Source: Spongilla lacustris (Eukaryota; Porifera; Demospongiae; Spongillida; Spongillidae). From it: a stretch of 64,000 nt of DNA. Location: assembly GCA_949361645.1 (NCBI GenBank), contig OX442423.1, positions 5,493,505 to 5,557,504 on the forward strand, given 5' to 3'. Of the stretch, positions 22,959 through 33,499 are shown piece after piece. The translations under genes were made by a program, and so were the position numbers. Each line of letters starts with the position of its first letter. The first letter of the stretch is position 1. The notes below the pieces were generated by a model, which did not search any database, had not been told where the DNA came from, and was given only the letters and a program-made list of their open reading frames with translations.

Positions 22959-23630
22959 GGGGACCTTGGCCATGATTCTTGGGGACCTTGGCCATGATTC
23001 TTGGGGACCTTGGCCATGATTCTTGGGGACCTTGGCCATGCATGATTCTTGGGGACCTTGGCCATGATTCTTGGGGACCTTGGCCATGATTCTTGGGGAC
23101 CTTGGCCATGATTCTTGGGGACCTTGGCCATGATTCTTGGGGACCTTGGCCATGGTTCTTGGGGACCTTGGCCATGATTCTTGGGGACCTTGGCCATGGT
23201 TCTAGGAGACCTTGGCCATGATTCTTGGGGACCTTGGCCATGATTCTTGGGGACCTTGGCCATGATTCTTGGGGACCTTGGCCATGATTCTTGGGGACCT
23301 TGGCCATGATTCTTGGGGACCTTGGCCATGATTCTTGGGGACCTTGGCCATGATTCTTGGGGACCTTGGTCATGATTTTTGGGGACCTTGGCCATGATTC
23401 TTGGGGACCTTGGCCATGATTCTTGGGGACCTTGGCCATGCATGATTCTTGGGGACCTTGGCCATGATTCTTGGGGACCTTGGCCATGATTCTTGGGGAC
23501 CTTGGCCATGATTCTTGGGGACCTTGGCCATGATTCTTGGGGACCTTGGCCATGATTCTTGGGGACCTTGGCCATGATTCTTGGGGACATTGGCCATGAT
23601 TCTTGGGGACCTTGGCCATGATTTGGCCCT
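22959..23630 (-). repeat. 22-bp subterminal minisatellite of element E, ~30 copies
   Basis: Unit 'attcttggggaccttggcca' plus 'tg', with two 'catgcatg' variants (near 23,040 and 23,440). Twenty-two is not a multiple of three, so all minus frames stay open for over 200 codons with a 22-residue repeating peptide. I treat these as artefacts. The unit carries 'cttgg', related to the 'aagatcttgg' words at the element end, so it may be an expanded binding site. Confidence 0.93.
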
Positions 23631-23879
23631 TACCTTTGGTTATGATTAAGGGATTCAAGGGAAAAATGCACACCCAATATATTAATATCCCATTAATAAG
23701 AAGACACATTGTAGGATGCAATAAATGTGAATGATTCATAAATGTTTACAAATGATTAAATGCTGTTGAACGTTTGATATAATTCAGGAGTGGCGTCTTG
23801 CACCAAAATCACATACACTAAAATCATATGCTGTTCAGCGTTACGTTATATAGATGCAGGAGAAATATTGTTCAACATT

Positions 23880-26236
23880 CTACATAGATGCAGGAGTGGT
23901 GTCTTGTACTGGTTCAGTTTGTGTTGGTGCAGTACTATTGTCCCCAGATGCATGTAAATGTATTTTTCGTTTGGCCTTGGTGTCTCTACACTTTTGATTG
24001 CATTTTTTCCTAATCATCTTTTTCTTGTCTTCAAACTCTTTGCATCCAAATTTTTTTACTATACATTCTGTAAAAATCAATGCTACCATTAAACTAAAAG
24101 CCATGCAGGTTAATGATTTTCTCACCTTCCATTTTATTAACACGATGTGGTGAAAGTGGAGGCTTCTCAGTAGCATATCCTCATGAATGACCAGTTTGCA
24201 ATTGCATGTAGCAGCATTGGGACAATTCTTCTTCAGTAAATAGGACATCCATGATTTGTAGTGCATACTTATAGATGTCACTAGCTCGAAGCTCAAGTAG
24301 TTTGATACCAGTACTCTGAAATATAAAATTAGTACCATGCCATTATTTTACATAAAGTGAATTTATACCGAAGTGTAGCAAATATCATCATCCTCGTGTT
24401 TTTCTGCAAAGTAATTCAATAAAAATTAGTATACATTTTACAATAATTTTTCAAATGTACCTGTAGGTTTGGAAGTATGCTGAACAGCATCTGGTTTGCT
24501 ATTTGAGGCAGAGGTGGCCTTTGACGAGGAGCAAGGGTGCTTTTGTTCTTCAATTGTATTAGTCAGCTGTACTGGCTGCTTTGTGATGACATCAGTCAAT
24601 TTATCAATACTGGCCTTTTGTAAAAATAGATTATAATTATGCATTTTGTTGCAAGCTTGCTTACAGCCAACATCTGTATGTTCTTTGAGATCCGTGTATA
24701 TGGTGGTTCCCCTTCCTAATAGTTATGAATAGATGAAATATAATTTAAAACTTAATAACTTGCTTCTTCTTCTTCAGAGGGAACATTTCTTAAAGGCATC
24801 ACATTTTGGACTGAATTCCTTGAAGTCTCAGGTTTATCCTACAAGAGATACATACATCTATGCCACTTAATCACTCGTGCAGTTGACAATAGTACATTTT
24901 GCTGTTGTTTTTGCCTCTTTTTATAACTGCCCTGCTGAATGATTACTGGTTTGTAACAAAAAAATCCATATGTCAATAATGTATTTTAGCATACCGGCAC
25001 ATGCTTTTCATCTTCACTTAGAGAATCTTCAGAAAATCTGCCTTGGGCATCACCAGCTCCTGACATCAACATGCCAGCTGTAGATCAGGGTATCCAGTGT
25101 GAATAATGTTTACAGTGTTACTACACATTTTACCATTACTCAAGCTTATACAGCTGGATTACATACATGTAGCATCATGGTAGGGTGTGGTGAAGTGTTC
25201 TATACGGTAGCTGGGATAGGCTACACATGCACTACTTGAATTTTGCACAACACACTAGTTGAGGTTTGCACAGTGCACTGTTCGAGATTTGCAATCAGCA
25301 CTGATATATGCCAACTATGGGATGATGAATTGTTTGATTACATCACTTCATGGAACACTATATCTTAATCACAGTACATGCCATTAACAAACTGTTTCAA
25401 GTTTGTATGCTGCACTGAAATGATGCAGAGGTTAGGAGTAAGCTAAAAACATGGGTGTCTTGTAAACTTGTAGTACGTATGATTTGTCCTTATAGAACTA
25501 ATCGTGCGGTATTGGAGGCAACAAACGACCTCTGGATCATTTCGATGCAGGATGTGATCATGAGCTTCGAACTGATTTTTAGCTTGTACTGCACTTTAAT
25601 ACAATAGTGCGCTTTAATACAATAGTGTTCCATGAAGTGACGTAACCAAACAATTTGAGGTTGCATATTGGTACACGGCTGGGTGCTAGTGCACGGCGCA
25701 ACTGTCTTAGTGCGCGACCTAACCGGCCACCATATGTAGTTCTACTCCTGAGCGAGATGCGTAAGTTGCGGGAAGGTCAGGGAAGAGCGGTCGGCGCAGG
25801 AGACCTCACAGATACTCATCAGCTCTAGCTATACTACTAGTGGCCGCTGAAACTTTTACACTTTTAAAAGAAACGGTAACGAAAAAGTTGTTCTAGTTTA
25901 ATTGCAAGACGTTGAAGACACTTTTGCGGAGGTGTCTATATCTGCCGGGCTAAAGAATCCTGAATATCTGGGCGAAAGCTGACAAACATGAAACGCGCAA
26001 GTTGGTCCCACAGTACGTAGACGTCTGGTACAACATGTATACAATTATATGGCTTTAAAATGCGTTTGCACTAATTATTACCATGCAGTCTCAACTGATG
26101 TGCTAATTATGTATATTCAAACCTTTTTCAAGAGCACCGTCATCTCCTGCTGATCTCCTGTTGACAATGACTCCAGCATTCTTGCAGATAGCGTTTGCTT
26201 TCGGGTTGAAACTGGTTTCTTGCCTTTAGACGCCAT
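23880..26236 (-). CDS. Second protein of the CACTA element (unknown function)
   Basis: Starts at ATG 26,236 with MASKGKKPVSTRKQTLSARM; the first exon 26,123-26,236 is exactly 38 codons, ending at a GT. Later exons by eye are about 24,995-25,080 ('GDAQGRFSEDSLSEDEKHVP', acidic), about 24,750-24,838 ('MPLRNVPSEEEEA'), about 24,665-24,710, 24,465-24,620 ('KASIDKLTDVITKQPVQLTN'), and 24,125-24,310 joined across a 60-nt intron to about 23,884-24,068 ('ECIVKKFGCKEFEDKKKMIR', basic C-terminus, stop near 23,880). Phases between exons 1 and 2 did not match in my reading, so an exon is missing or damaged. By position it may correspond to the accessory DNA-binding protein of CACTA elements; no domain was recognised. 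Confidence 0.5.
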
Positions 26237-26314
26237 GTTCTTTTGCACACAACGGAAAACCTTGAGCACGTGGAGGTTGGAATTTTAATTTGACGTCATT
26301 AATTGTTTCTTGAA
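26237..26314. promoter_or_regulatory. 78-bp divergent promoter with CRE and E-box
   Basis: Only 78 bp separate the two divergent start codons (26,236 minus; 26,315 plus), so promoters and leaders overlap here or the mRNAs are leaderless or spliced. It contains a perfect CRE palindrome TGACGTCA (26,291-26,298) and an E-box CACGTG (26,267-26,272). Both are known animal factor sites (CREB/ATF and bHLH); function here is inferred. Confidence 0.6.
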
Positions 26315-29300
26315 ATGGCTGAATCTCAAACAAGCAGTCGACGCTACCGAAAGTATCTGAAGGATCCGACTATCCCCATACCAAAATCAAGCACTACTCT
26401 GAGGGAGAGACTTCAGTTGGATTCTTTGCGATCGCAAACCAGTATGTTATATTAATTTGGTACATGTACACTGACGTAAATTACGGATATACATGTATAT
26501 ACGTATACTCAATTGTTCCCAGCTGATCATTCCAGACGACAATATATAATGGTATCGAGAAGAGGGGGGGGGGGGGGGGAGTATTGGACGTAGTGGCTTA
26601 AATGCCTGTCCCGGGGCGTTCTGGAATGGGGAATTATAGAAGGTGTCCGGAGGGTGGGACAAAATAGAAGCTCTGTCATAGAGTGAATGGAGATATAATG
26701 TAGCGTGTCTAGGACCCAGGGGGTGGTTTTATATATGTTCTTGGGATGCATATCTACATTTAATAATGGAATGGCTCAATGCGTATAATATATTACAGAG
26801 TCAGCCAGGAAAAGAAAATGCTACACTCATGAACCTAATATTTCTGTTCCAAAAAGAACTATTCATAGGTGGTCAACTGTAGGTAAGTGCAACTATTGAG
26901 ATATTTCAGAGGTGATGGTGACATTGTTTTAATCAATGCATATAGTTTTTGAGCAAGAGAAAGCTGGCACAACAAATAACCAAGCTGTACTTAAGGGTGA
27001 TGGAAGAGACAGCCATAATATGGTTCAGCTGAGTTGCTCTGAGGGTACTGATCATAGTGATCACAATGGTGGTGGTGGTGGAAGTGGTTTTGATCATGAT
27101 GATAATGGTGGAGTTGGTAATTATAATGGTGAAGGTGGTGATGGTGATGATGGTGGTGGTATTAGTTGTGATATGTATGATGGAGGTAGTGATCATGGTG
27201 ATGGTGGTAGTAATAATGATGATAACAGTGGGGGTGATGGTTCTGATGATGATGATGATAGTGAATGTTTCGATGGTTGTGGTAGCGGCCTTGTTGATAT
27301 TGAATATAATGATGATAGAGATGATTATATTGGTTATGGTGATGATGTTCATCATGATGATCATGGTGTTGATCATGGCGACAGTGATGATCATGGTGAT
27401 GGTGATGATCATGGCAACGGGGATCATCATGGTGATGATCATGGCAATGGTGATGATCATGGTGATGATCATGGCAGTGGTGATGATCATGGCGATGGTG
27501 ATGATAATGCCACTAAGGGTGTTGGAATGGTGCAGCATGTTTCCACTGTACAGAAAAACAAGCTTCCCACATCACTGCTTTATCCTGGAGCTCCAATTAG
27601 TATGAAAGCAAGCTGGTTTGCATGCAATTATTTTGCTAGAACAAATAACTTAAGTGATGCAGCTACTAAGCAATTACTGAATCTGATTGCCATTCACTGC
27701 ATAGATAAAAACAATTGTGCCTTGTCTACATATGTTTTGAGAAAGAGACTGGAAATTGATGTGCAGTCTGAAATCAAGAAGTTTTGCTCACAATGCTTTA
27801 AAGAAATCAAGGACACCAACAACTGTATTTGCTCACAGAAAAAGTCTGCTATTTGCTATCTTACCTTTCTACCATTTGATAAGCATTTGGTCAACATTTT
27901 TGAAGGTATTAACTGAATATGTAAGTAGCATACATGTATTTAATGCATTTTGTTCCTATTTCCACGCAGAAAAATGGAATGTAATATGCCAGTATTTTAA
28001 TAGAACAATGGTCGAAGGCACCATTCAGGATATACATGATGCAAGTATTTAAAGAGACAAGGGGAATTCTTCCTAGTTCCAGAGCATACAGGATTAATAA
28101 TGTGTTGTGATGGCATTCCAGTTTATGAATCATCAGGTATGCATCAAATCATTACATTTGTCTTCAAGTAGTTACTGCTGTCATTTTCTGTGCTATAAAG
28201 GTGAATCCCTGTGGCCAGTCCTTATGTACTCCACTTCTCTCCCACCGGAGATTAGAATGGATGCAGATAATATGATGGTATGTGCTTTATGGCTAGGTCC
28301 CTGCAAACCACCAATGGAATTACTGCTTCAGCCAGTGTTATCTAGAATTAATGAGATTGAAGATAAGGGGTTAGAGCTTATAACACCTCAAGGAAGTAAA
28401 GTTTTAAAAGTGAAGCTAATAGCAGGTGTTTTTGACTTACCAGCAAAAGCTATGGCATTAAATGTGGTCCAATTTAATGGTTATTATGGTTGCCCATACT
28501 GTATTGATAGGGGGTTTCATAAATATAATCGGCATTTGTACTACCCCGATGAACCACATCAACTTAGAAAGCAGAGAAACATTGATCAGTGGGCAGAGCA
28601 AGCTGAGCTTACCGGTAGGCCAGTATATGGCATCAAAGGCTTTTCACATTTAAAGGAACACCTCACAATTGATTGTATTCCACTTGAGTATATGCATTTC
28701 ATTTTAGAAGGAATTACTAAAGCTTTTCTAGACTGTTGGTTAAATCCAAAGAACAAACAATTCAGTTTTTATATTGGTGATCATGAAGGCGATATTGATA
28801 AATATTTGCTAAGGATAAAACCCCCTCATGAATTTTGGCATTCTCCAAGACCTATTTCCAAGAGGTTTTACTGGAAAGCTTCTGAGTATAGAGCATGGCT
28901 CCTTTACTACTCTTTGCCAGTACTAATAAAAATTTTACCATCAGATTACATGTATGTCCATCATTTTGCTTTATTTATAACATCTGTTCACATGCTACTT
29001 GGAAACAATATCACAGCAGCAGATATATCTATTGCAGAGGAAATGTTGCTAGAATTCTACAATTGTGTTCCAGACCTCTACCCTGAAACAATGTTGTCAG
29101 CTAATCTGCATAGCATTATTCATGTATGCAGATATGTCAGAAAATTAGGCCCACTGTGGGCCTATTCTACCTTTGGATTTGAAAACATGAATGGTCATAT
29201 AATCAACTATCGACATGGCACTAGAAACTTTTTACCAGGTATTTTACGATCCATTGCCTTGAAATATTATACTCCTGCTTATATACAAGAACTATCTCTC

Positions 29301-29831
29301 TCTGAAAACAGCAGAACTATGGAGTTTCTTGATAAGAAACAAATGGAACATACAGGCCCATTGGGGCGATTGGTACAAAGGAGTCTTTTAGATATTGAAA
29401 TTGATGCCATACACAATGCTGGATTTCATGTTCCAGATGGTACACATGTAACTGTTTTTCCTTGTTTTTGTATTAATAAAACTTCCTATCGTGCCAGGAA
29501 GGTTGGAACATTACGAGATAGTTCTGTGTGTGAGTTAAATGATGGACCACGGAAAATGTTCAGATCTATTAGAAAGTTCTGTTTTGTAACAGAAGGACCA
29601 ATTGCAATTGTAGATGTTTTTGTGCAGCAACCTCAGAGTATCCTTGAAACCTTGACTGTCAGCAAGTCTATTTTTGCACGCAATGAACTACTTGTGTCTA
29701 AATATTTCATCAAAGTCCTGAAATTATCAGTTTCCAAAAAAGATGTGGCAGTTTCTGCATACAATTTGATACAAAAGTGTGCATGTTCCAATCAAATATT
29801 CACCAACTTATGTTATTGTCCTCATTCCTAA
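26315..29831 (+). CDS. CACTA (TNP2-type) transposase, one frameshift
   Basis: Exons 26,315-26,441, 26,799-26,882, 26,946-27,905, 27,970-28,136 and 28,201-29,831 join in phase across GT/AG introns. The start is MAESQTSSRRYRKYL. A Gly/Asp/His-rich low-complexity segment follows (27,060-27,510), then 'SWFACNYFARTNNL'. The catalytic region has the family signatures 'VPEHTGLIMCCDGIPVYESS', 'PPEIRMDADNMMVCALW', 'FDLPAKAMALNVVQFNGYYG', the zinc pair 'GCPYC' and 'IDCIPLEYMHFILEG'. Only one lesion is seen: near 28,040 the frame moves so that a TAA replaces the continuation to 'YLKRQGEFF'. The last exon (543 codons) is intact. It cuts and joins element E ends in the nucleus. Confidence 0.88.
27060..27510 (+). 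repeat. Imperfect triplet repeat coding Gly/Asp/His
   Basis: Irregular 'ggtgatgatcatggt'-type repeats inside the transposase exon. Plus frame 1 gives Asp/Gly/His runs; the other frames give long Met/Val or Ile/Thr peptides that are shadows. Such runs vary in length between copies and act as flexible acidic linkers. Confidence 0.8.
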
Positions 29832-30019
29832 TACATATGAACATCATTAGGAATGCATTTTGCATGATATCGATACATGTACTTTGGATTCAAATTGTAT
29901 TGCTTGTCATTGTCCTTATGTAAAAGTCTTGTACATGTACATATGCATGCATAATCTTTTTGCCTTTTGCTTCAGGCATAATAAGTAATGTAATTAAAGA
30001 TATTGGTATCCTAAAGTGC

Positions 30020-30379
30020 ATGCAGTCTTGGGTCCTGCATACCAAGAATCTTGCATTACATGCAAGATTCTTGTCTTACATTAAATCTTGACATAATTCT
30101 TAACCTTCCTTAACATTGCTTTGTCTTACAATGAATCTTGCACAAGATTCATTGTAAGACAAAGAAATGTTGAGGATAGTTAAGAATCTTGCAATCTTGC
30201 CTTCTGTCAAGATGCAATGTAAGACAAGAATCTTGCAATGTTGACACAAGGTTAAGAATCTTGCAATCTTGCCCTATGTCAAGATTGAAGAATCTTGCGA
30301 TCTTACCATAAGTCATGAATCTTGAAATGGATCTTGTCTTCTTGGTCAAGAATCTTGCCATCTTGACCGACATGACCAT
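30020..30379. repeat. Right subterminal repeats of element E
   Basis: More than ten copies of 'caagaatcttgc' and its variants 'gcaatcttgcc', in both orientations; 30,043-30,080 and 30,130-30,170 form short hairpins. Together with 22,841-22,960 on the left they look like the clustered accessory-protein binding sites typical of CACTA ends. Confidence 0.75.
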
Positions 30380-30667
30380 GATCTTGCACAAGAACTTTTT
30401 GCTGGGCATACAGCCATACGTCCTTGTCCTATACAACTTGTTTGAAATGGGCATGTATGGCTTCAGTGCCTTGTTCTCCCATTAGTCCAAGTCCAGCATT
30501 GTATGTACTTATATGCATTTTAATTGTCCTCTTTGTTCCAGGGAAAGCAAAGTCGGAGTAGCTAAAAGAATTCTTGTATTGCAAAAAAAATTTGGGCCTT
30601 TGTCACTCACACTAAAGTCAGTGGCTGTAAAAGATAAGAAATGCCATAGCCAGCAGGCCTTAAATTG

Positions 30668-31378
30668 CCTACTGGACCTACTAGGTGTGTACTATGCTGC
30701 GTTTTTGCTTTGCAGACCAAGTGCCTACTTGGTGTGTGCTCTGTAGGCCTTGGCTACTGGGTGTGTGCTCTGAAGGCCTTTCCTACTAGGTGTATGCTCT
30801 GCAGGCCTTGGCTACTAGGTGTGTGCTCTGAAGGCCTTGCCTACTAGGTGTGTGTTCTGAAGGCCTTGGCTACTTGGTGTGTGCTCTGAAGGCCTAGCCT
30901 ACTGGGTGTGTGCTCTGAAGGCCCAGCCTACTGGCATGGGCACCCCCAGCTTTTCTGGAAAGGGGTGGGGGGGCCAGGATAGGGCAAGGGAGTGCCATTT
31001 GACAGCCGCGAATACGTTCGGCTGATTCAACCAGTGGGAAATGGGGGTTTGCTGTCTGCTTTGGCGCGGGGAGGGGGGGGGTTGCTGATGCTGTCCCCTT
31101 TCAGCCCATTCAATCAATCAGTGAGGGGCGGGGGGTTCTGTCCCCTTTCGGCTCATTCAATCAGTGGGGGGGGGGGGTGCTGTCCCTTTTCGGCCCATTC
31201 AATCAGTGTGTGGGGGGGGGGGGGGCATATATGTTAACTTTTATTATAAGGGCGCCATTCAGTCCCAAAGGGGGGGGGGGGGGGGCCATGGCCCCCCTGC
31301 CCCCACTCTGGGGACACCCATGACTGGCTCTGCAGGCCTTGCCTACTTGGTGGGTGCTCTGCAAGCCTTGCCTATGGT
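30668..31378 (+). repeat. 29-bp minisatellite in element D, split by MITE F
   Basis: About eight copies of 'ctactaggtgtgtgctctga' plus 'aggccttgc' run from about 30,668 to 30,934 and resume at 31,323-31,378. Removal of the MITE rejoins the array. Confidence 0.85.
30935..31322. mobile_element. Element F: MITE with 5-bp duplication, G-rich
   Basis: Ends 'catgggcacccccag' and its inverted match 'ctggggacacccatg', flanked by ACTGG on both sides (30,930-30,934 and 31,323-31,327). The interior has four G tracts (31,070-31,280) between copies of 'cccattcaatcagtg'. A 5-bp duplication is seen in some hAT families. Confidence 0.82.
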
Positions 31379-31379
31379 G

Positions 31380-32237
31380 CTAATGTAGGGTCCTATTTAC
31401 CACACATGATCTTTGGAGGTGCAATGTTCTTTATATGAAGGAGCAAAGCACTTAACGTGACACCTTGTGGTCACCCTGGTGTTCTTGCCTGTGATCCATG
31501 AGTGTACACATGTATGGTTTAAACATGTATGTGCATGTATTTGTGTATGTGCATATATGATTAACCCTATGAGGTCATGTGAATATGTTTACCTTGCATG
31601 TGCATGTACTGGGACAGTGTAGGGACCAATTGTTTAGCTTTACGATTTTCAGTTTGAAAACATGTCCTGAGCTCCACTAAACAGGTAGCACTGCTATATG
31701 TTGTCTCTTGATGACCAGCAGAGGTTTTTTATCATCTGTCTCCACATACGCTGCAGAAAAGGTGTTCTTTGGCATTGCGGAATATCCATTGCTGTAACTG
31801 TTCATTCACGTGACTTCAATTATTCATGACTAAACAAACAAAAAGTAACCGTTTTGTTCTCTCACCAGAAATTCAAAATGTGTCTAAGCATGAACTATAC
31901 ACGCATAGAATGTGCAATGATTCCTCTTTACGGAAAGGTAAGTTTCATGCCCAAGAGTCAGGCGTTTTTTCGAGAAAAATTGGTTGCCGTTCGAGCGTTT
32001 CAAAGTTTATGACCGTTACCTGCGCGGAGTTATAGTAGGCAGGGAAATAACACGTCTCGACAGTGCGCACATATCTTATCCAGTACGGAAATGAATGTAG
32101 AAAAACTTAATATAATAGCATTATTTATTGATAGCTTTTTGTGATCAAAATAGATTTTAGAACATAAACCACATTTTAATGAGCTCCTTCATTCGTAATA
32201 GTACCGTAAATGTAATACATTTCTAATTAAAAAACCT
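31380..32237. other. Right part of element D
   Basis: AT-rich; its only possible coding piece is 31,826-31,939, starting MTKQTKSNRFVLSPEIQNVS with a gtaagt donor after it. No partner exon was found before the end of D. Confidence 0.3.
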
Positions 32238-32265
32238 AATGTCCATCTCGAAACAGCCGTGCTCC

Positions 32266-33490
32266 AGAACTGAACATTGTAAAATTATGCTGTTTTAAGT
32301 AAAAATCATGCCAATGACTAACTTAAAGCTATTAATATGTAGTTATTATTAAGTTTATTTAATACATGCCAATACAACCCCAGAGAGTGTGTAAAAATTA
32401 ATTTTTATAGCTATTGATATTACTTATCACGTGATCTACCTTATCAAAGGTTTTTGCGGGAAAACCCCCGCTCAAAGTCAAGCTATAGCATATAAATCAC
32501 CAATATCGCGGTAAATCTATGCAAAGGAGCATCCAATGATCGTGCCAATAAACAGTTTACCATCTTGCCTGGTGCCTAACGAAGCCAAATGTTTAAAACG
32601 GAATTTATTAATTTCCGTTAATTGGACTTGTGAAAAGCAGAGTTTGAATTATTAGACCCATAGAGGAAGTCATACTCTAATTGTGGAACTAACAATTGCA
32701 TTGATTCGTGTTTTGGAAGCAGAGCTGTTGAAGTTAATAAGCGCTTACGCATGCGCGGTAACAATATAAAATAGAGAACGAGAGTTCCTAACGTGAACGT
32801 AATTATCGCATTCACGTGATACATTGCCACAACACAGCCCCACCCTCCTAAACTTTGCATCTCTGCAACATCATATTGCGGGCACTTTGCATTCACCTAT
32901 CCGAATAGTCATCGTGGCCCATGCAGATGCAGGAGCAAATATTGTAAAACCCAGTGTTTTTACTATCAATAACCCCAAGCCGTTAAATAAGTTGTTTCCC
33001 AGGCAGTGCTTCAGTGCTTTAAAAACACAGCATCTTTATAGAACCCAAATCATGCAATACCGCGCCGTTTGTAACAGCAGTACGCGCGTACAGCACTGCA
33101 GCTACACGGGTGCATGTAACCACGTAAAGCAAAACGTGATTCATCAAAGACGCTATGGTATACGCGACCCCATCGGTTCAGAATGTAAGCCTACGTACTA
33201 CGCACGGCGCATTCGTTTCCTGTTACAGACAGTATTCAGAGAAAACAGCGTCGTTTCGAGCAGAACCAACTCAACAACATGCAACTCGCTGAAACAGCTC
33301 GCACTGTAACGTCCCACCACGCTAAGGTACGTGTGCATCAGGGGCCGGCCGGAGCAAGAGCCAAAGAAGACTTCCAATGGTGCACACATTATTAATTAAG
33401 AGACGACCCAATGACATGAAAGGGGGTTCCAATGGTTCACCCATTAGAGGGATCCCAATGGTCTGGACATCAAAGGAAATAAGAGGGTCT
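32266..33490 (+). repeat. Left unique arm of element C
   Basis: Reverse complement of about 46,640-47,953 with about 90-95% identity by eye, including 'cacgtgatctaccttatcaa' and 'ttgcctggtgcctaacgaag'. An open stretch 32,824-33,309 and its counterpart 46,976-47,353 (minus) encode nearly the same peptide only because the arms are inverted copies. Both point inward; a real small protein cannot be excluded but nothing is recognised. Confidence 0.88.
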
Positions 33491-33499
33491 CTATCTCTT

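Larger units (their letters stand above)
22814..30406 (+). mobile_element. Element E: EnSpm/CACTA transposon with 3-bp target duplication
   Basis: Inverted termini of 27 bp start 'cccagcaaaaagttcttg' at both ends (22,814-22,840; 30,380-30,406), with two mismatches. CAT flanks both ends (22,811-13; 30,407-09), matching the 2-3 bp duplication of CACTA elements. Subterminal regions are full of 'aagatctt/aagaatcttg' words in opposite orientation. Two divergent genes fill the middle: a TNP2-type transposase (plus) and an unrelated smaller protein (minus), the classic two-gene CACTA layout. The termini start CCC rather than CACTA. Confidence 0.9.
22182..32261. mobile_element. Element D inserted in C (CTCC target duplication)
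   Basis: It begins 'cacgggtgtttcattg'...'gatggacattagg' and ends with the inverted 'cctaatgtccatc'...'aaacagccgtg', giving imperfect inverted termini of about 25-38 bp. CTCC lies on both sides (22,178-22,181 and 32,262-32,265), and precise removal restores the left arm of element C. Without the CACTA element and MITE inside it, D is about 2.1 kb and has no recognised transposase. A short exon-like stretch at 31,826-31,939 (starting MTKQTKSNRF, followed by gtaagt) is its only coding hint. Confidence 0.75.

Noticed and set aside
22930..23739. 269-codon open frame on the minus strand
   Set aside because: It is the 22-bp minisatellite read through; all three frames are open because the unit is free of stops and not divisible by three.
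26933..27605. Ile/Thr-rich (minus) and Met/Val-rich (plus) open frames
   Set aside because: Shadows of the Gly/Asp/His repeat in the CACTA transposase exon.
32824..33309. 161-codon open frame in the left arm of element C with a near-identical partner on the opposite strand at 46,976-47,353
   Set aside because: Similarity is explained by the inverted arms. No motif is recognised and the two copies diverge by indels, so I do not call a gene.
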